From contig JAKCPB010000353.1 in assembly GCA_021442155.1 (NCBI GenBank), positions 62,001 to 126,000 on the forward strand: a DNA stretch of 64,000 bases, written 5' to 3'. Below, piece after piece: positions 11,107 to 23,566 of the stretch (position 1 is its first letter; each line of letters begins with the position of its first letter). The notes under the pieces were generated by a model. It saw only the letters and a list, made by a program, of their open reading frames with translations, was not told the origin of the DNA and ran no database searches. The position numbers and the translations under genes were made by a program. The stretch is from Cymbidium sinense. Its lineage: Eukaryota > Streptophyta > Magnoliopsida > Asparagales > Orchidaceae.

Positions 11107-13250
11107 ACATATTTTATTTTTCAATATAGTCTACTGCCATGTCAAATTTTGATCTATATCAAACTGCATCATCTTGTAATGAGATTATTATAGAGGATGA
11201 AAATAGCAATGAAAATCATAATCTTTCTTCACAACCTAGTTGTTCAAAAATACTTACATTTTATATTAATATTGGAGGAATCCCACTTAAGAAGACTAGA
11301 AAAAAGAAATCTATAATGTGGGAGTATTTTACTAAAAATGTTTCAACTTTGAAAGGCGTCAATGCATTTTATTTATAATGCATATATTATGGTACAAAAT
11401 TTCATAAATCCAAGACTGACATCACTTCACAACTTCTATACAGGAGTGTGATAAGATCAATGATAAAATAAACAAGAGGAGTTGCGGATAAAAGGTAAAA
11501 ATTATTAAATTTTATGACTTGATGCTAGTTTAGAATTGAGATTCTATTTTTTAGATCAAAAGAATTATGATCATCTTCATGTTAGATAAATAATAGTAAA
11601 AATGATAATTGTGCATGAGTATCCTTTTATGATGGTTGAGCATGATTGGTTCAATATTTTGTTGAATGTCTTGAATCATAATTATGAAAGAGTTTTTAAA
11701 AATACTATAAAAAATGATTGCATAAAAGTTTGTGAAACAAAAAAAAAAGTTGAAGGCATATCTTAAAAACATACCTATTGTCTCATTAACATTTGATTAT
11801 TGGACTTTCAATCAAACATTGAATACATGTGCTTAATAATTCATTATATTGATGAATCTTGAAAATTACAAGCAATTATCGCTTTGAGCTTGAACCACCT
11901 CATAAAGGTATTTTTATTTGTGATGCTATATATGAATGCTTGTTGAGTGAAATTTAATAAAGTTTATACAATTATATTGGATAATGCTAGTAACAATGAT
12001 GCTGCCGCTAATGTTCTCAAATCTAATTTTCAGTCAACAAGTTATATTTTATGAGTTATTTCTTTCATATCAGATATTGTGCTCATATCTTGAATATAAT
12101 AGTTCAAAATGGTTTAAAGAAGATTTATGATATTATTTATCAAATCAAGGAGTCAATAAAATATCTTAAAAAGTCTCATGCTAGATTACATAAGTTTGTT
12201 GAGGTGGAGAGTAATTAGGGATTTTCACTTCAAAGAGTTTATCTGTTGATATTCCAACACGATGAAATTCTACATACATTATGCTTGAATCTGCCTTTAT
12301 TTTTTGTAGTGTATTATAATTATGCTCATATAGATTACAATGCCATCGATTTTGGTTGGCAAATGTATGATATTATTAGGATGTTTTTTACTGTTTTTCA
12401 TAATGTCACTAAAATGATTTCTGGTTCGACTTATCTTACTACAAATATTTTTCTACCTACAGTTATGCATGTTAAGAAGTTATTGATGGAGGAATGCAAT
12501 TCATCAATTGAATATATTAAAGAAATGCCAAATACTATAAAAATTAAATTTGATAAGTATTGGGGAGAATGTAATTTTCTTTTATCTATAGCATTGTGTT
12601 AGATCCACGCTTAAAGATGAAGTTCAAATTTTACATTTTAAATATATAGATTGAGATAAAATTAAAAATTAAAGAAGTTGAAGCAATTAGTTTGGAAATT
12701 TATAATCAATATGTTTCTATGTCTTGTATTTAAACAATATTATGAGTCCTCATACATGAGAGTCATCATTTTCATCTTCTGATGTTAGGTTTTATTAATT
12801 TTGTTGTAAGGTTTCATTCATCATTCAAAAATAGATTTGCAAATATATTTGGAAGAAGGGTTATATCAGCGCAGTACAGAATAATTTGATGTTCATGATT
12901 GGTGGAGATGAATACTCTAAAGTATTCATATTTATCCAAAGTTGTTAGGGATGTCTTGACATTCTATAACAATATTTATATGATATATTTAGAGTTTTTG
13001 ATGATTATAAGTTTATACAAAATAATGCACTTGTTAATAGTTGGATTAAAGATTCTCAAAATAATATTAAGAATCCTGATAAGAATTTTCATATTTATTT
13101 ATTTTTTTTATACTAATAATCTTTGTCTAGCTTTTTCATATGGAGTCAAATGAATGACCATTTATTACGCAAGAGATCAAAGAAGAAAATTTGCATGTGA
13201 AACTTCTTGAATATTAAAGTGCAATTTAAGAGAATGGAGGAGCAATATAT
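11107..13250 (+). pseudogene. hAT transposase pseudogene (BED finger plus DDE/dimerisation core)
   Basis: This encoded a cut-and-paste transposase. A BED zinc-finger region is visible near 11290-11420: KKKSIMWEYFTKN, then CIYYGTKF in a shifted frame, with the second zinc cysteine replaced by tyrosine. Downstream fragments follow family order: MIIVHEYPFMMVEHDWFNI (about 11600), LKAYLKNIPIVSLTFDYWTF (about 11750), KVYTIILDNASNNDAAANVL (about 11960), then SGSTYLTTNIFLPTV and KIKFDKYWGECNFLLSIAL within 12246-12602. The dimerisation region beyond 12700 is hardly recognisable. At least six frame changes or stops separate the pieces, so it is inactive. Identification rests on the ordered motifs, above all LDNAS..NDAA and FDKYWGECN. 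Confidence 0.8.
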
Positions 13251-13259
13251 ATGCAATTG

Positions 13260-15480
13260 AATCTATTTGGATTTTGAATTATTAACACTTTATTTTATTG
13301 GCTACAACTGAATCTTTGATGTAGTTTTTTTTGTTATTTTATTGTATTTTGGTCTTTAGTTTATCAATAATACACTTGATTTTATGCTAGATTGCTTAGA
13401 TTTATGGTTTCTAAAGGGCTATGATGTTAAACCATTTTTAATATGAGATACAACTTACTTAATAAAATGACTGCTTACTTGTTTAGTCCATCAATACTAC
13501 ACTTGGTCTTTACTTCAACAATACTACACTTGATTTTGTGTCAATAAGTTAGATATGAGTTTTTAAGAATTTAAGCAAAAAATATGAATATATTGATTAA
13601 ATTGATATAAAATTTAAAAGAGTTCATTTAATAACTAAGAACATCGATATTATATCTTATTTTATTGCTTAATACTATAATCTTTGTTGTTATTTTGAGA
13701 AATCAAAATTCTATAATACAAACCTAAAAAATTACTTGAAGCTATTTTTGGTATGATATATGTTTTCTTTCAATTTTTGAATGAGACCATCTTACTATTT
13801 ATATATAATAAGATTTTATTATGACTACATTATATATATCTTCCATTTTGAATGATGCTTTCATATTATTTATTATTTTATTATATTTGGTCTTAGCTTA
13901 TCAGTACTACACTTAGTTTTATGTTGGATTTAGGATTGCTTAGATTTATGATTTCTAAAGGGTGATGTTAAACCATTTTAATATGAGATGATTGATAAAA
14001 TGACTACTTAGTTTATCAATATTGCACTTGGTCTTTACTTCAATAATACTACACTTGATTTTGTGCTAAATATTTTAGATTTATGTGGTTTTTAATAATT
14101 TAATTACCATATTTATGATGATCATTGATTAGCGATATTTTGTGATGTTAAACTTTTTTTTAATAGAGATGCAAAGTAATCAATAAGTTGGATTTATCAT
14201 TTATGGGTGTTTGAAGAATTCAAGCAATCATCAAACTATGAAAGCATAATTGATTAGCTGAAAAAAAAATTCAAACTTAGCCTATTTAATAATTAAAGCA
14301 TCCATCAATATTAGTGAGCCGTGAGCTTGTTTTACCGCGTAATACTTTTTTTTATTTCTTGTTATTTGAGATCAATCTTTGCTATTTTATTTTCTTAGTA
14401 AGGAGAAACTCACATGGAATATACACACATATTTTAAATTTGTCACTTTATAAATTGACAAGTTATTGTTTCATTAGAGAAATCAAATTCTCATGATACA
14501 ACCTAAAAACTACTTGCAATTATTTTGAGATATGACTACTTGTTGTTATCTCCAAATTTTTCAATCATGAGGATCATTCAATACTATTTATATAGCAATT
14601 GTACTATACTTTTTATGACAACATTAAGGTATATCAAATTCAACATTAAAGTATATTTCATTTTGACGATTTTCATTTTATTTATTATTTTATTATATTT
14701 TGGTCTTTAGTTTATCAATAATACACTTAGTTTTATGCTGAATTGCTTAGATTTATGATTTTTAAAGGGCTATGATGTTAAATCTTTTTAAATATGAGAT
14801 GCAACTTAACTTGATAAAATGACTACTTATATATATTATTTAGTTGGGTTTATTTTAATTATTTTTTGACTACAAGTTTCATTTTATTTGCTATTTTATT
14901 GTATTTTGGTTCTTAGTTTATCAATGCTACACTAGTTTTATGTAATAAGATTTATGATTTTAATGTGATGTTAAATCTTTTCATATGAGATTTAACAAAT
15001 ATAAAATAGCTATATATATTATTATTTATCTATCAATTATTTTTTTGATTTTCATTTTATTTATTATTTTATTATATTTTGGTCCTTAGATTATCAATTC
15101 TATATTTGATTTTATGTTGGATTTAGTGGATTGCTTAGATTTATAGTTTTTCAATGGGTGTGATCTTAAACATTTTTTAATATGAGATGCAACTTAGCTT
15201 GATAAAATTATTGCTTATATATCTTGTTTAGATGGGTCTGTTTCATTTGTTTTTGGACTATAGTTTTTATTTTAGTTGCTATTTTACTATATTTTTGTAT
15301 TTACTTCCGCAATACTATACTTGGTTTATTGCCTAATATGTTGGATTTATGAGTTTTTTAAGAATTTAAGTAGTCATGAAGCTTTGACGACATCATTGAT
15401 TATCTGATATAAAATTTCAAATTGAGCTCATTCAATAATTATATAACATAAATTTTTTTGTTTTGTTTATATAGTGCAGC
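13260..15480 (+). repeat. Degenerate tandem repeats in the hAT right arm
   Basis: A unit containing TTTGGTCTTTAGTTTATCAA, ACTACACTTGATTTTATG, GCTTAGATTTATG, GTGATGTTAAACC and TTTTAATATGAGATGCAACT recurs at about 13420, 13960, 14135, 14770, 14965 and 15160. Spacing is irregular (about 170-640 bp), so units have been lost or shortened. Inverted copies form the left arm. Subterminal repeats of this sort are known in hAT and related elements, where they can bind transposase; that role is inference here. Confidence 0.65.
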
Positions 15481-15607
15481 AATAAGTATTCAAGTATAAA
15501 AGAGATCTTAGTGATTTAACTTAATGATTTTAGAACATTAAGACTATCAAGATTATTTCAAGTTTGAAAGATGTTAAAAGTTATTTTTTGTATTTGTATA
15601 ATTAAAT

Positions 15608-16375
15608 TGTACTAATTTATTAATTTATTTGTAATTTTTAATTTTTGTGTACTAAATCATATTCAAATGTATTAAATCATATTTGTAGTTGATATGGCTC
15701 TCAAAATACCACTAGTCAAGCAAATCTTGGTTATTATATGATTTTTGAAAAGATCAAACACTTAAAATATCATAAAATCTTTGGATATCAATTAAATCAA
15801 AAATAACTTAAATATATGTTTATAGTTGATCTACAATTATCTACGAGCTTAAGATCTATAATTATATTTATCAAATGCTCAAAATACATCAAATGATCAA
15901 GGTTGGATCATTAATTAGTTTATATTATAATATTATTATAATTTTTTTTAGGCCAAGTGAAGAACAACAGTGAAGTATAAACATTTGTTAAGATGATTAT
16001 TGTAATAGAAATATTTGATTTACTTAAGCAAGGAAGAAGAGGAAGAGTCCAAGAACTATAAGATTTATAAGAAGAAGAAGAGTCCAAGCAAGGAAGAAAG
16101 GAAGAGTCATATAAGAATTTAAATGAGGAGGAAGAGAGAGCTCATCAAGATCCTAAACAAGATTTTTGTTTTGTTTATCAATAATACAATAAAGATAATT
16201 GTATGATGTTATGATTAATGAATTAAAGTCATTACCAAGATTTCTCTCAAGATTAGAATGTTAAAGATTTTGAAGTTTGTTTTTATAAGTGTTGTACTAA
16301 TTTATTAATTTATTTGTAATTTTTTTAATTTTTGTGTACTAAATCATATTCAAATGTATTAAATCATATTTGTAG
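15608..16375. mobile_element. 604-bp insertion between 81-83 bp direct repeats
   Basis: TGTACTAATTTATTAATTTA through AAATCATATTTGTAG occurs at 15608-15688 and again at 16293-16375. Between them is a 604-bp segment that starts with the repeat shared in inverted orientation with 6340-6580 and holds a purine-rich block (GAAGAAGAGGAAGAGTCC) at about 16028-16140. The layout could be an insertion with an unusually long flanking duplication, or a tandem duplication that captured the segment. No coding sequence seen. Confidence 0.5.
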
Positions 16376-16749
16376 TCACGTAATTTTTGTAGTTAATAAA
16401 TTATGTTACTAAATCATATTTAATTGTAATTTTGCATTATGTAATTTTGTTTGTTATAAAATTTATTTTTTAAAAGATCATTTTTATTGTTAGTCCGCAC
16501 TCCACAATTTATAAATAACTACAAAGTTGCATTTTTGTAGTAAATTTTTTTTATTAAATTTAATATTTTTAAAAATTTAATAAATAAGTAAAAAATTCTT
16601 AACGAGCCAATTCGAGCTGAACATGAGTTGTTAACAAACACGAACAAATTCTCGAGAACAAATTTGTTGAGCTATTGAACATGACCGATATTGAACAAAA
16701 AAATTTCTCGGGCTAACAAGTAGCCTCAAGCTCGACTTGTTTGCACCTA

Positions 16750-18065
16750 TACATGCGACATATGTATATGCAGCGTATCATTTGGTTACCATTTTTTTCG
16801 AGATTCATTAAGTACGCTTGCCACCAAGTCACGACTGAGAGAACCCCACGCCACCAAGTTCTTAATAACCTATTTCCTAAATTACCCCTCCACATTTTAT
16901 CAGAACTCCCGTGTCTATTCTTCCCGTGCCTTTGAAACAACTATCAAACAAGGGCTTTTCCTGGCGATCTTGCCGCCGAAGCTTCTCTACTTTCTCATGA
17001 GTTATTTTCATTATTTGAACATTTTTTATGCAATCAATTGCCTCTTCTCCTTCTTGAAATACAATTGTGGCCTTAAGAAGATTAGTGCCGCACAAAAATA
17101 GGTAATAGTGGTGTTGTTATCTCTTTTGTGTGTTTAAAAATTTTGCCAGCAATGATGTTGTGGTAATTTGAAAATTAAGCAATTGTATGTGCACAACTTC
17201 TATGAAATATCTTTATGTTTCTATGTTATGACATGTTCGATGTCATGGATCTTCTATGGAAAACGTTGTTTGTTGTTACAATGAGAATTCAAATGTATCT
17301 TGTAGCTTTTCTACGCATGGGTTCATTCTCAGTCATATAAGCCTTTTATTCTCTTTACTTTCTTATTTTTTTCCCTTTGGAATGTGATCCTCTTGGCTGA
17401 GTCTAGTTTGGAGGAAGTAAGCAGAGAAGTATTGCTATTTTCAAATTTTATTCTTTTGGTGATGCAGTGGCTGAGCTTGGCTTGGAATGTGATCCTCTTG
17501 GCTAAGTTAGTGTTTCTCATGTGGTGATATTTTGGCATCCAAACAAAGCTAACTCCATGACATAAAGAATAGTAGATTTTACTACTCATATCTCTTACAT
17601 ATAAGGTTATTGCCATTGTTTTGGTAATTATCTTAGCTATCGAGATTAGATTTGGTGGTATTTGATATAATTGGTTGCAAAAAATAGTGTAAATGAAATA
17701 CATTAGAGTAAATGGTATATTCTAAATATTTTGAGGCTATTTATCTTGTAAAATAAATATATGAAAACTCTTTTTGTTTATTTGATTGGGTGTATGCAAA
17801 GCAAAGTAAAAGTAGTGTATTCTAAATACTTCAAGCTATTTAATTGTTTAATCTTAAAATTTGTTTATTTACTAGTAGAAGATAGACTTTAGTTTTGTTT
17901 GCCATGTTGTCTTGGTAATTATCTTATGTATCATATGGAAGACTAAATTGTATTTTGGTTTAAATTATCTCCTTTGTAAGCAAGAGTTTTGATTACGATG
18001 TCAAAAAATTTTAATGTCAAGGATCCTCTGAAGTTTACTTGTGGACCATCTGAGGTTTTACATTT
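16750..18065. other. No clear gene; possible leader region of the Myb-like pseudogene
   Basis: Moderately GC-rich sequence near 16850-17095 includes a leader-like run and a possible donor AAATAG|GTAATAG near 17098. A short direct repeat, GGAATGTGATCCTCTTGGCT, occurs at about 17379 and 17483. Reading frames here overlap on both strands and show no recognisable family, so I do not call them. Confidence 0.35.
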
Positions 18066-18089
18066 GTTCGATAATAATAGAAGCTGATA

Positions 18090-18763
18090 ATGGGAAACCC
18101 AAGGGACGGTGAAATAGGTGCGACATGGGAGAGAGAGGTGAAAATAATATTTTGTGATCTTTTTTTAAAGGAAATAGACTTAGGTAATAGACTAACGACC
18201 TATTTTAATAAAGAGGGTTGTGAGAACTTAACAAAAAACTTTAAGGTGAGAACTGAAATGGAGTATAATATGACACAACTTAAAAACAAATAGGATCAAA
18301 TGAAGAAAGATTGAAAATTGTGGAAGGTGTTGAAACAAGAATCAACTGATTTAATATGAGATCCTAGAAAGAAAATGATTAACGCATCAGACGATTGGTG
18401 GAGAGAAAAGATACAGGTAAATTTTCTTTACACACTTGTACATTATAATTATTCTACAAATATTTTATGTGTCATCATTGCGTTAAATTGCAGATATTAC
18501 CAAATGTAAAGAAATTTAGATATTGCGGCATTAAGATGGAAGAGAAATTATATCTCATTTTCAGTGGTGTGGTTGCTACATGTGCTCATTCTTGGACACC
18601 AAGTCAAGAAGTTGATGTGAATGTGCAAGAACACAGTCACTCCGAACAAATGTTTGGTTCAAATGATTCAAACCAAGAATTATTACATGCCACAAGTTCC
18701 CACACCGAATCGTGTCATGTTAGGCGTCCACTAGCTTTAAGACCTAGAGGTCAGAAAAAATAG
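18090..18763 (+). pseudogene. Myb/SANT-like DNA-binding domain protein, broken
   Basis: The family (plant L10-interacting Myb / Harbinger-associated Myb-like proteins) binds DNA; in PIF/Harbinger transposons such proteins act with the transposase. Exon 1 from ATG 18090 carries the domain: IFCDLFLKEIDLGNRLTTYF, NKEGCENLTKNF, MTQLKNK, then DQMKKD, KLWK, DPRKKMINASDDWWREKIQ. The donor ACAG|GTAAAT (about 18416) and acceptor TTGCAG|ATATTACC (about 18493) keep the frame into exon 2: ILPNVKKFRYCGI, MEEKLYLIFSGVVAT, AHSWTPS, then a polar tail ending RPRGQKK at 18763. Three stops (TAG, TGA, TGA) sit where the family has tryptophan. No DDE transposase partner is visible nearby. Confidence 0.7.
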
Positions 18764-18979
18764 AAGGGAGGTGCTGGATTCCTCCGAAATCAAATATCAT
18801 AGTTAGTTTTTGCATGCACTTTGAAATAAGACAACTATCTCGTATTTTTGTAAATAAAATTTCTATCATTTTGTTAGGATATAAATATTTTCTTGTTAAT
18901 TACTATTTTAATAATATTTTGAATGTCACCCTCCTCATATTAAAATTTTATTGCTTATACAATTTTTTTATCATAAAAT

Positions 18980-19207
18980 ATGAGTTCAAGGAGTTCTACT
19001 GAGTCCAGAGCTGTGTATTGTGACAGTGGTTTGACATATTATGTATCCACTTCACGTAGGGAAGGAAATTATGGGAGAAGATTTTTCATGTGTCCAACAA
19101 ACAGAACAGGAGATGATTGCAACTATTTCAAATGGGTTGACGAATTCGAGAGTAGTACATCAAATAATGATCATGCTAGTAGAGTAGCAATGAAAAAAAA
19201 TATTTAA
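18980..19207 (+). CDS. GRF-type zinc-finger protein, short ORF
   Basis: The 75-residue frame from ATG 18980 has the GRF zinc-finger pattern: a leading cysteine (VYCDSG), STSRREGNYGRRFFMCP, and DDCNYFKWVDEFES. The GRRFF.C...C.+F.WVDE core is diagnostic. The motif occurs in topoisomerase III and APE2-type DNA enzymes, and in plants very often in small proteins linked to transposons. The usual first CxC pair is reduced to one cysteine. It lies 216 bp after the Myb-like pseudogene on the same strand and is intact; it may be an exon of a larger transposon gene. No splice partner was identified. Confidence 0.6.
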   Translation: MSSRSSTESRAVYCDSGLTYYVSTSRREGNYGRRFFMCPTNRTGDDCNYFKWVDEFESSTSNNDHASRVAMKKNI

Positions 19208-20485
19208 GAAGATTTTATCAACGAGATAGTAAGCTTAATATTTTGATTGCACTAGTTATTATACTTGTACTTTTAATATTAATATTATTTATCAAGTAGT
19301 GCTATTTATTAAGTGATGTTCAATCTATCAATATAATTTAGTTGACTTATGACTATATATGAGTATTAGTTATCCTATTTTTGTTCATTATGTTTAAATT
19401 TATTCAACTCATATAGGCACATAGATATTTCAGTCATTTCTGTAGAAACAGCTGAAACATAACATATTCTAAATAGAATTACAACTTCAACAACATCAAC
19501 TTCCTACCACCTTCTTAACTTTTATAGCTTCTTCTCAGATTTTATAATTGCTTGTAAAAGATGCACGCCAAATAGATCTTAGAGAACATAACAATCAATT
19601 CATGGCAAAGAACACCCTCTTCTAGTTCACAACTTAAGTTTACTACACATGGCATGCAAATTGCATTTACAAGTTCACATTCAACTGAAACTTCCACGAT
19701 GAATAAAGAAATGGCTATCTCTTCCATTTTGTAAATTATTACTGCTATAATTCACTAGAGATGAGATAAAGGCATGAGTGTGTGTGTGTGTGTGTGTTTT
19801 TTTTTTTTTGGTGATAGGAAATAAGAACCACAACATCATAATTAAGCCTAATTTTTTTAAATTTTTTTGGTGAGATATATGAATCATACATTGGCTATTT
19901 AATTTATAGATAAATTGTATAAACATCTAATATAATTCTATCTAGCCATCTATAACATCCTTTCATGGTGAGTCATAATGAATTAGATGTAACTAAATTT
20001 CTTACAACACTTACCTAGTCACAATTTGAGTTAATGCACATAACACTTTTTAGAGTGATCGACACAATTTGATCGATTATTAGACTTATTACCCTGCCGA
20101 TGTATGACATGCTACATTGATGACAGTTGTACTAGCTAGTCTAAATATATACAAGAATCTCTTTGGTCCATTGATCATGGAGTTAGCTTCTTATCCTATG
20201 CATAGCTATGGTAATGTTGTTTGAGAGGGATACATCTCACTTGTTATCCCTAACAAGTGGGAGGTCACTTTTTTAAAATAATTGATTAATTATTGCCAAT
20301 AATAAGAAAATAAATATATTTAATCTCATCATTAATATTGGTTTTAGAATTTATTATTACACATAATTAATCTTTCAGGTTAGGTCTCTTCAAATAAACA
20401 CATGGAAAATATATAAAATTTAACTTTTCATAAAAAATAAATTAATATAAAAAATAATAAATAGCAACATTGGTGAACACTTAAT
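19208..20485. other. AT-rich stretch, (TG)n microsatellite, no gene seen
   Basis: A (GT)n run lies at about 19777-19797, followed by a T-run. Short reading frames on the minus strand across it give Thr-His repeats and are not genes. Nothing else is recognisable. Confidence 0.5.
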
Positions 20486-22144
20486 CTCACTTTTGGAGTG
20501 AGTTCTCAACCTATTCTTCTTAGGCCTATGAGTCTTCTAGACACTAAGACATCCTTAGTCACAAAACACTTCTAGAAATTAGGTGAACACTTAACCTAAG
20601 TCTAAAACTTAGAGGGTTAACCATAAGATTATGCTATGCCTTAAGGATTAAGGAGACTCACCCACTCTATTACCTAAATTTGACTTATGTTCACCTTCTC
20701 AAACAAAACCTCAAATTCAATTCAAATATCAAAATTCAAATCCAAATCAAATGACTGAAGCCCATGATCAAATCCACAATCAAAATCATTCCTAGGCCCT
20801 ATGATTTATCTTATGGACTTAGCCTTAGCCAAATCTAAATCAATCCAAATTCAATTGATTTTCTTAAAGATCAATTCAAACCTTCGATCAATTTATCAAA
20901 TTCAAACTCAAACTCAACTTCAAATCATGATCCGAACCAAAATCCAAATCAAATAAAATCCAAATTGAAACTCATAAGCCAATTTCAACGACTTAGCCAA
21001 ATCTCATCCAAATTAAACTAACTCAATTGATTTTCTCATAAATTAATCAATCTTACAATCATCACTTCAAGCCATACCAAAATCTACAATCAAATCAATC
21101 AAGCAAAGATCAAACCTAACCTAACCCATTTGACCTAAAATATTCAAATAAGCTATAAATCACCTAAGTCCAAATATAATCAAGTTAAATAAAAATTAAA
21201 CTAAATTAAATTGAATCAAAAACATGAAATCAATGCATAAACACAAAATGACTAAAAAAGAAATCAAGATGGGACATAAAATAGCAAATAGGTCATTTCA
21301 CCTAGAGTCGACCCATGTGGGCTCCACTAAGACAAAAGTCAACAAATTAAAATTTGATCAATTTGAGCCACTCCAAAGACTCAAAATCATCAAATGAACA
21401 TGTTTGAGTCTAAAACTAAACAAATCTAAATTTAATGAAGATCCAAATGGGTTGATTTGGCCACCTAACCCAAGTAGACCCAAATGATCCAATTAAATCT
21501 AAATTCAAATTAAATTGAAAATTAATTCAAATCAAACATCCAAAATTATTTTAAATTTATAATTAGATAAAATTTAGCCAACCATTGGGTTTAATATAAT
21601 AAATTTGATCATTTAACTCAAATAAGTCCAATGTGGCCCATTAAGCCCAATTTTGGTCAAAATAGGCTTAAATCTAAATCTACATCAAATCAAGTGAGAT
21701 CAATTACTCCAAATCATCTTAAACACTTAATCAAACATGAGTGAACCCAAAACATGATAATTGAGCCAAATTGATCATCTGAATCAATGAAGCCCAATTA
21801 AAACAAAATATAATTAGCAAGCTAATCAAACTATAAAAATTAGAAAATCAATCATATAATAAAAAAAACTATCAACATTGTCATTGTATAATTAAAATAG
21901 AAATATAATTAAATTTGAACATCAAATATAAATTTGGTTAAAATTAAATCAAAATAATTAACTACTAAATAAATAATAAATATACAAATTGAATAATCAT
22001 TAATTATAGTATATATAATTTATAAACTTTAGTTAAATTAAAACTATATTATCAAAAGTATTAAAAATTGTGAAGATTTATAAATAAAAAAGAATAAGTC
22101 TAAAAAAACAATAAGAAAAAAATTCCATCCTTAGTCACGTGACA

Positions 22145-22204
<60 letters not shown>

Positions 22205-22452
22205 TGTATGCTATCATTCTCATACCACATTTATCTCGTTAAAAAAAATAAAGTAAAATAATAATAAAATTGGACATCACTCTTTTAATAAGGCTAGCAA
22301 AAGCATCAAGTCTCTTTTAATTTCACATAAATCTCAAATAAATTTTTTATATTATATTCAAATGAAAACATGCTCTCTAGATTTAAAATAAAATAAAATA
22401 AAATAAAATAAAATAAAATATCTTATCTTACCCACTTGGAGCACACGAGCCA

Positions 22453-22528
<76 letters not shown>

Positions 22529-22770
22529 TCTCTCTCTCTATCTCTCCATATAGAACCTCCCATTCCTGAGTAAAACAAATATCAATCACGGGTTGAGACT
22601 CCTTTCCATGTTTCTGCTGCTGAATACCATCTCCTCCTGTGTTTTCATCTCCATGAACTGGATGGGAATAAGAGAGAAAGTAGAGTTCTTTCTCCCTTGC
22701 GTACAGAGCCTCTCATCCTCACCATTTTTTTTAAGAGAAGCCTGACTTCTCTCGCATCTTCATTTATGCA
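20486..22770 (+). repeat. Left copy of a 2.2-kb direct repeat (transposon noncoding DNA)
   Basis: It starts CTCACTTTTGGAGTGAGTTC and ends near CATCTTCATTTATGCA. It matches 23567-25690 along its length, with marker strings CTATGAGTCTTCTAGACACT, AACATGAAATCAATGCATAA and TTCCATCCTTAGTCACGTGA in the same order. G is rare on the plus strand (CAAATC-rich). Microsatellites unique to this copy are (TA)n at about 22146-22201 and a (TC)n(AC)n(TC)n compound run at about 22453-22540. The two copies may be the long terminal repeats of one element, but no TG...CA ends or primer-binding site could be recognised. Confidence 0.75.
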
Positions 22771-23566
22771 ACCAAATTTAAAACCAACATTCCTAGTGGA
22801 GTCAAATTAAACATATCGAACAAACCAAAGTTTACCCCAGTGAGGTGTAAATCAGATAAGTCTCCCTGGTGGAGCTTAAATCAAAATCGAGCCTAACAAA
22901 TTCAACCAGGCTTATGTCCCCAGCAGATGTACCCTCAATTCAAAATCATTCTCTCTAATGGAGCCATAAGAAATCCAATCAAACTTTTATTTCTAGCAGA
23001 TAGCCCGATCCTGCTTCCATAGTGGAAGGTTCACATTCTCAATCCTAGATTCAAATCCATATCCCTAATATGCATCCATATCAATTAAAATAAAATAAAT
23101 TAAAATTCATTCGATCTTGATATCCAGTGGGTTATATATTCTTATCACCAGAGACAGAATAAAACAAATCATATTCACAATCAAACTCAAATCCATATGT
23201 TTAGCAGATAGCTTGAACTTGCTTCCCTGTGGAAAGTTCATATACTCAATCCTCATTGAATTTATCTTTTTATGCCCTCAACATAAACCTCTCACATGTC
23301 ATGCCCAATGCATGTGTGATCCCTTAGCAGATCTTCCTTCATGTCCTTAACATGAAATTCTAACCAAATCTACTTTTCTCTCTTATGCCCTTGGCACAAG
23401 TGGCATAAGTTGAGTTGCATTGCACTAAGATTGTGATTCTATCTACCTTTTAAACTTTGTCATAGATCATTTTTGTTAGTACTTGCAATCTTTTGGAGGT
23501 TGTTGATCATCTCGTGCGGTGTGCCTTCTCAATTACACAACACCTATTGGGGGTCCTTTTGTTGAC
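22771..23566 (+). repeat. Spacer between the direct repeats, shared with the gypsy element at 55.4-55.9 kb
   Basis: The stretch about 22790-23400 is homologous in reverse orientation to about 55380-55900, next to the Ty3/gypsy pol remnant. Examples are CATGCATGTGTGATCCC versus GGGATCACACATGCATTG, and a conserved ATATGAAC(C/T)TTCCAC string. It repeats short phrases such as CCCTGGTGGAGC and CCCCAGCAGATG. It is probably noncoding sequence of a related retroelement; its own pol is absent here. Confidence 0.6.

Larger units (their letters stand above)
9007..16749 (+). mobile_element. Decayed hAT-superfamily DNA transposon, about 7.7 kb
   Basis: The right end reads in reverse complement TAGGTGCAAACAAGTCGAGC, the typical plant hAT terminus. 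The left end, TAGGGTCCGTTAGC, is weaker. Subterminal blocks match in inverted orientation: CTCATGTTTACCGATTTGGCTC-like at about 9149-9171, and its partner at about 16607-16632. Inside lie hAT transposase remnants on the plus strand, flanked by long inverted arms. No matching 8-bp target duplication is visible (TAAAGACT left, TACATGCG right), so the ends are approximate. A leader-like segment with CTCTCTTTCTCTCC lies near 9500-9545. Frameshifts and stops throughout make it non-autonomous. Confidence 0.6.

Noticed and set aside
16713..17095. Overlapping short frames on both strands
   Set aside because: They overlap each other, lack known domains and sit at the hAT end or in leader-like sequence.
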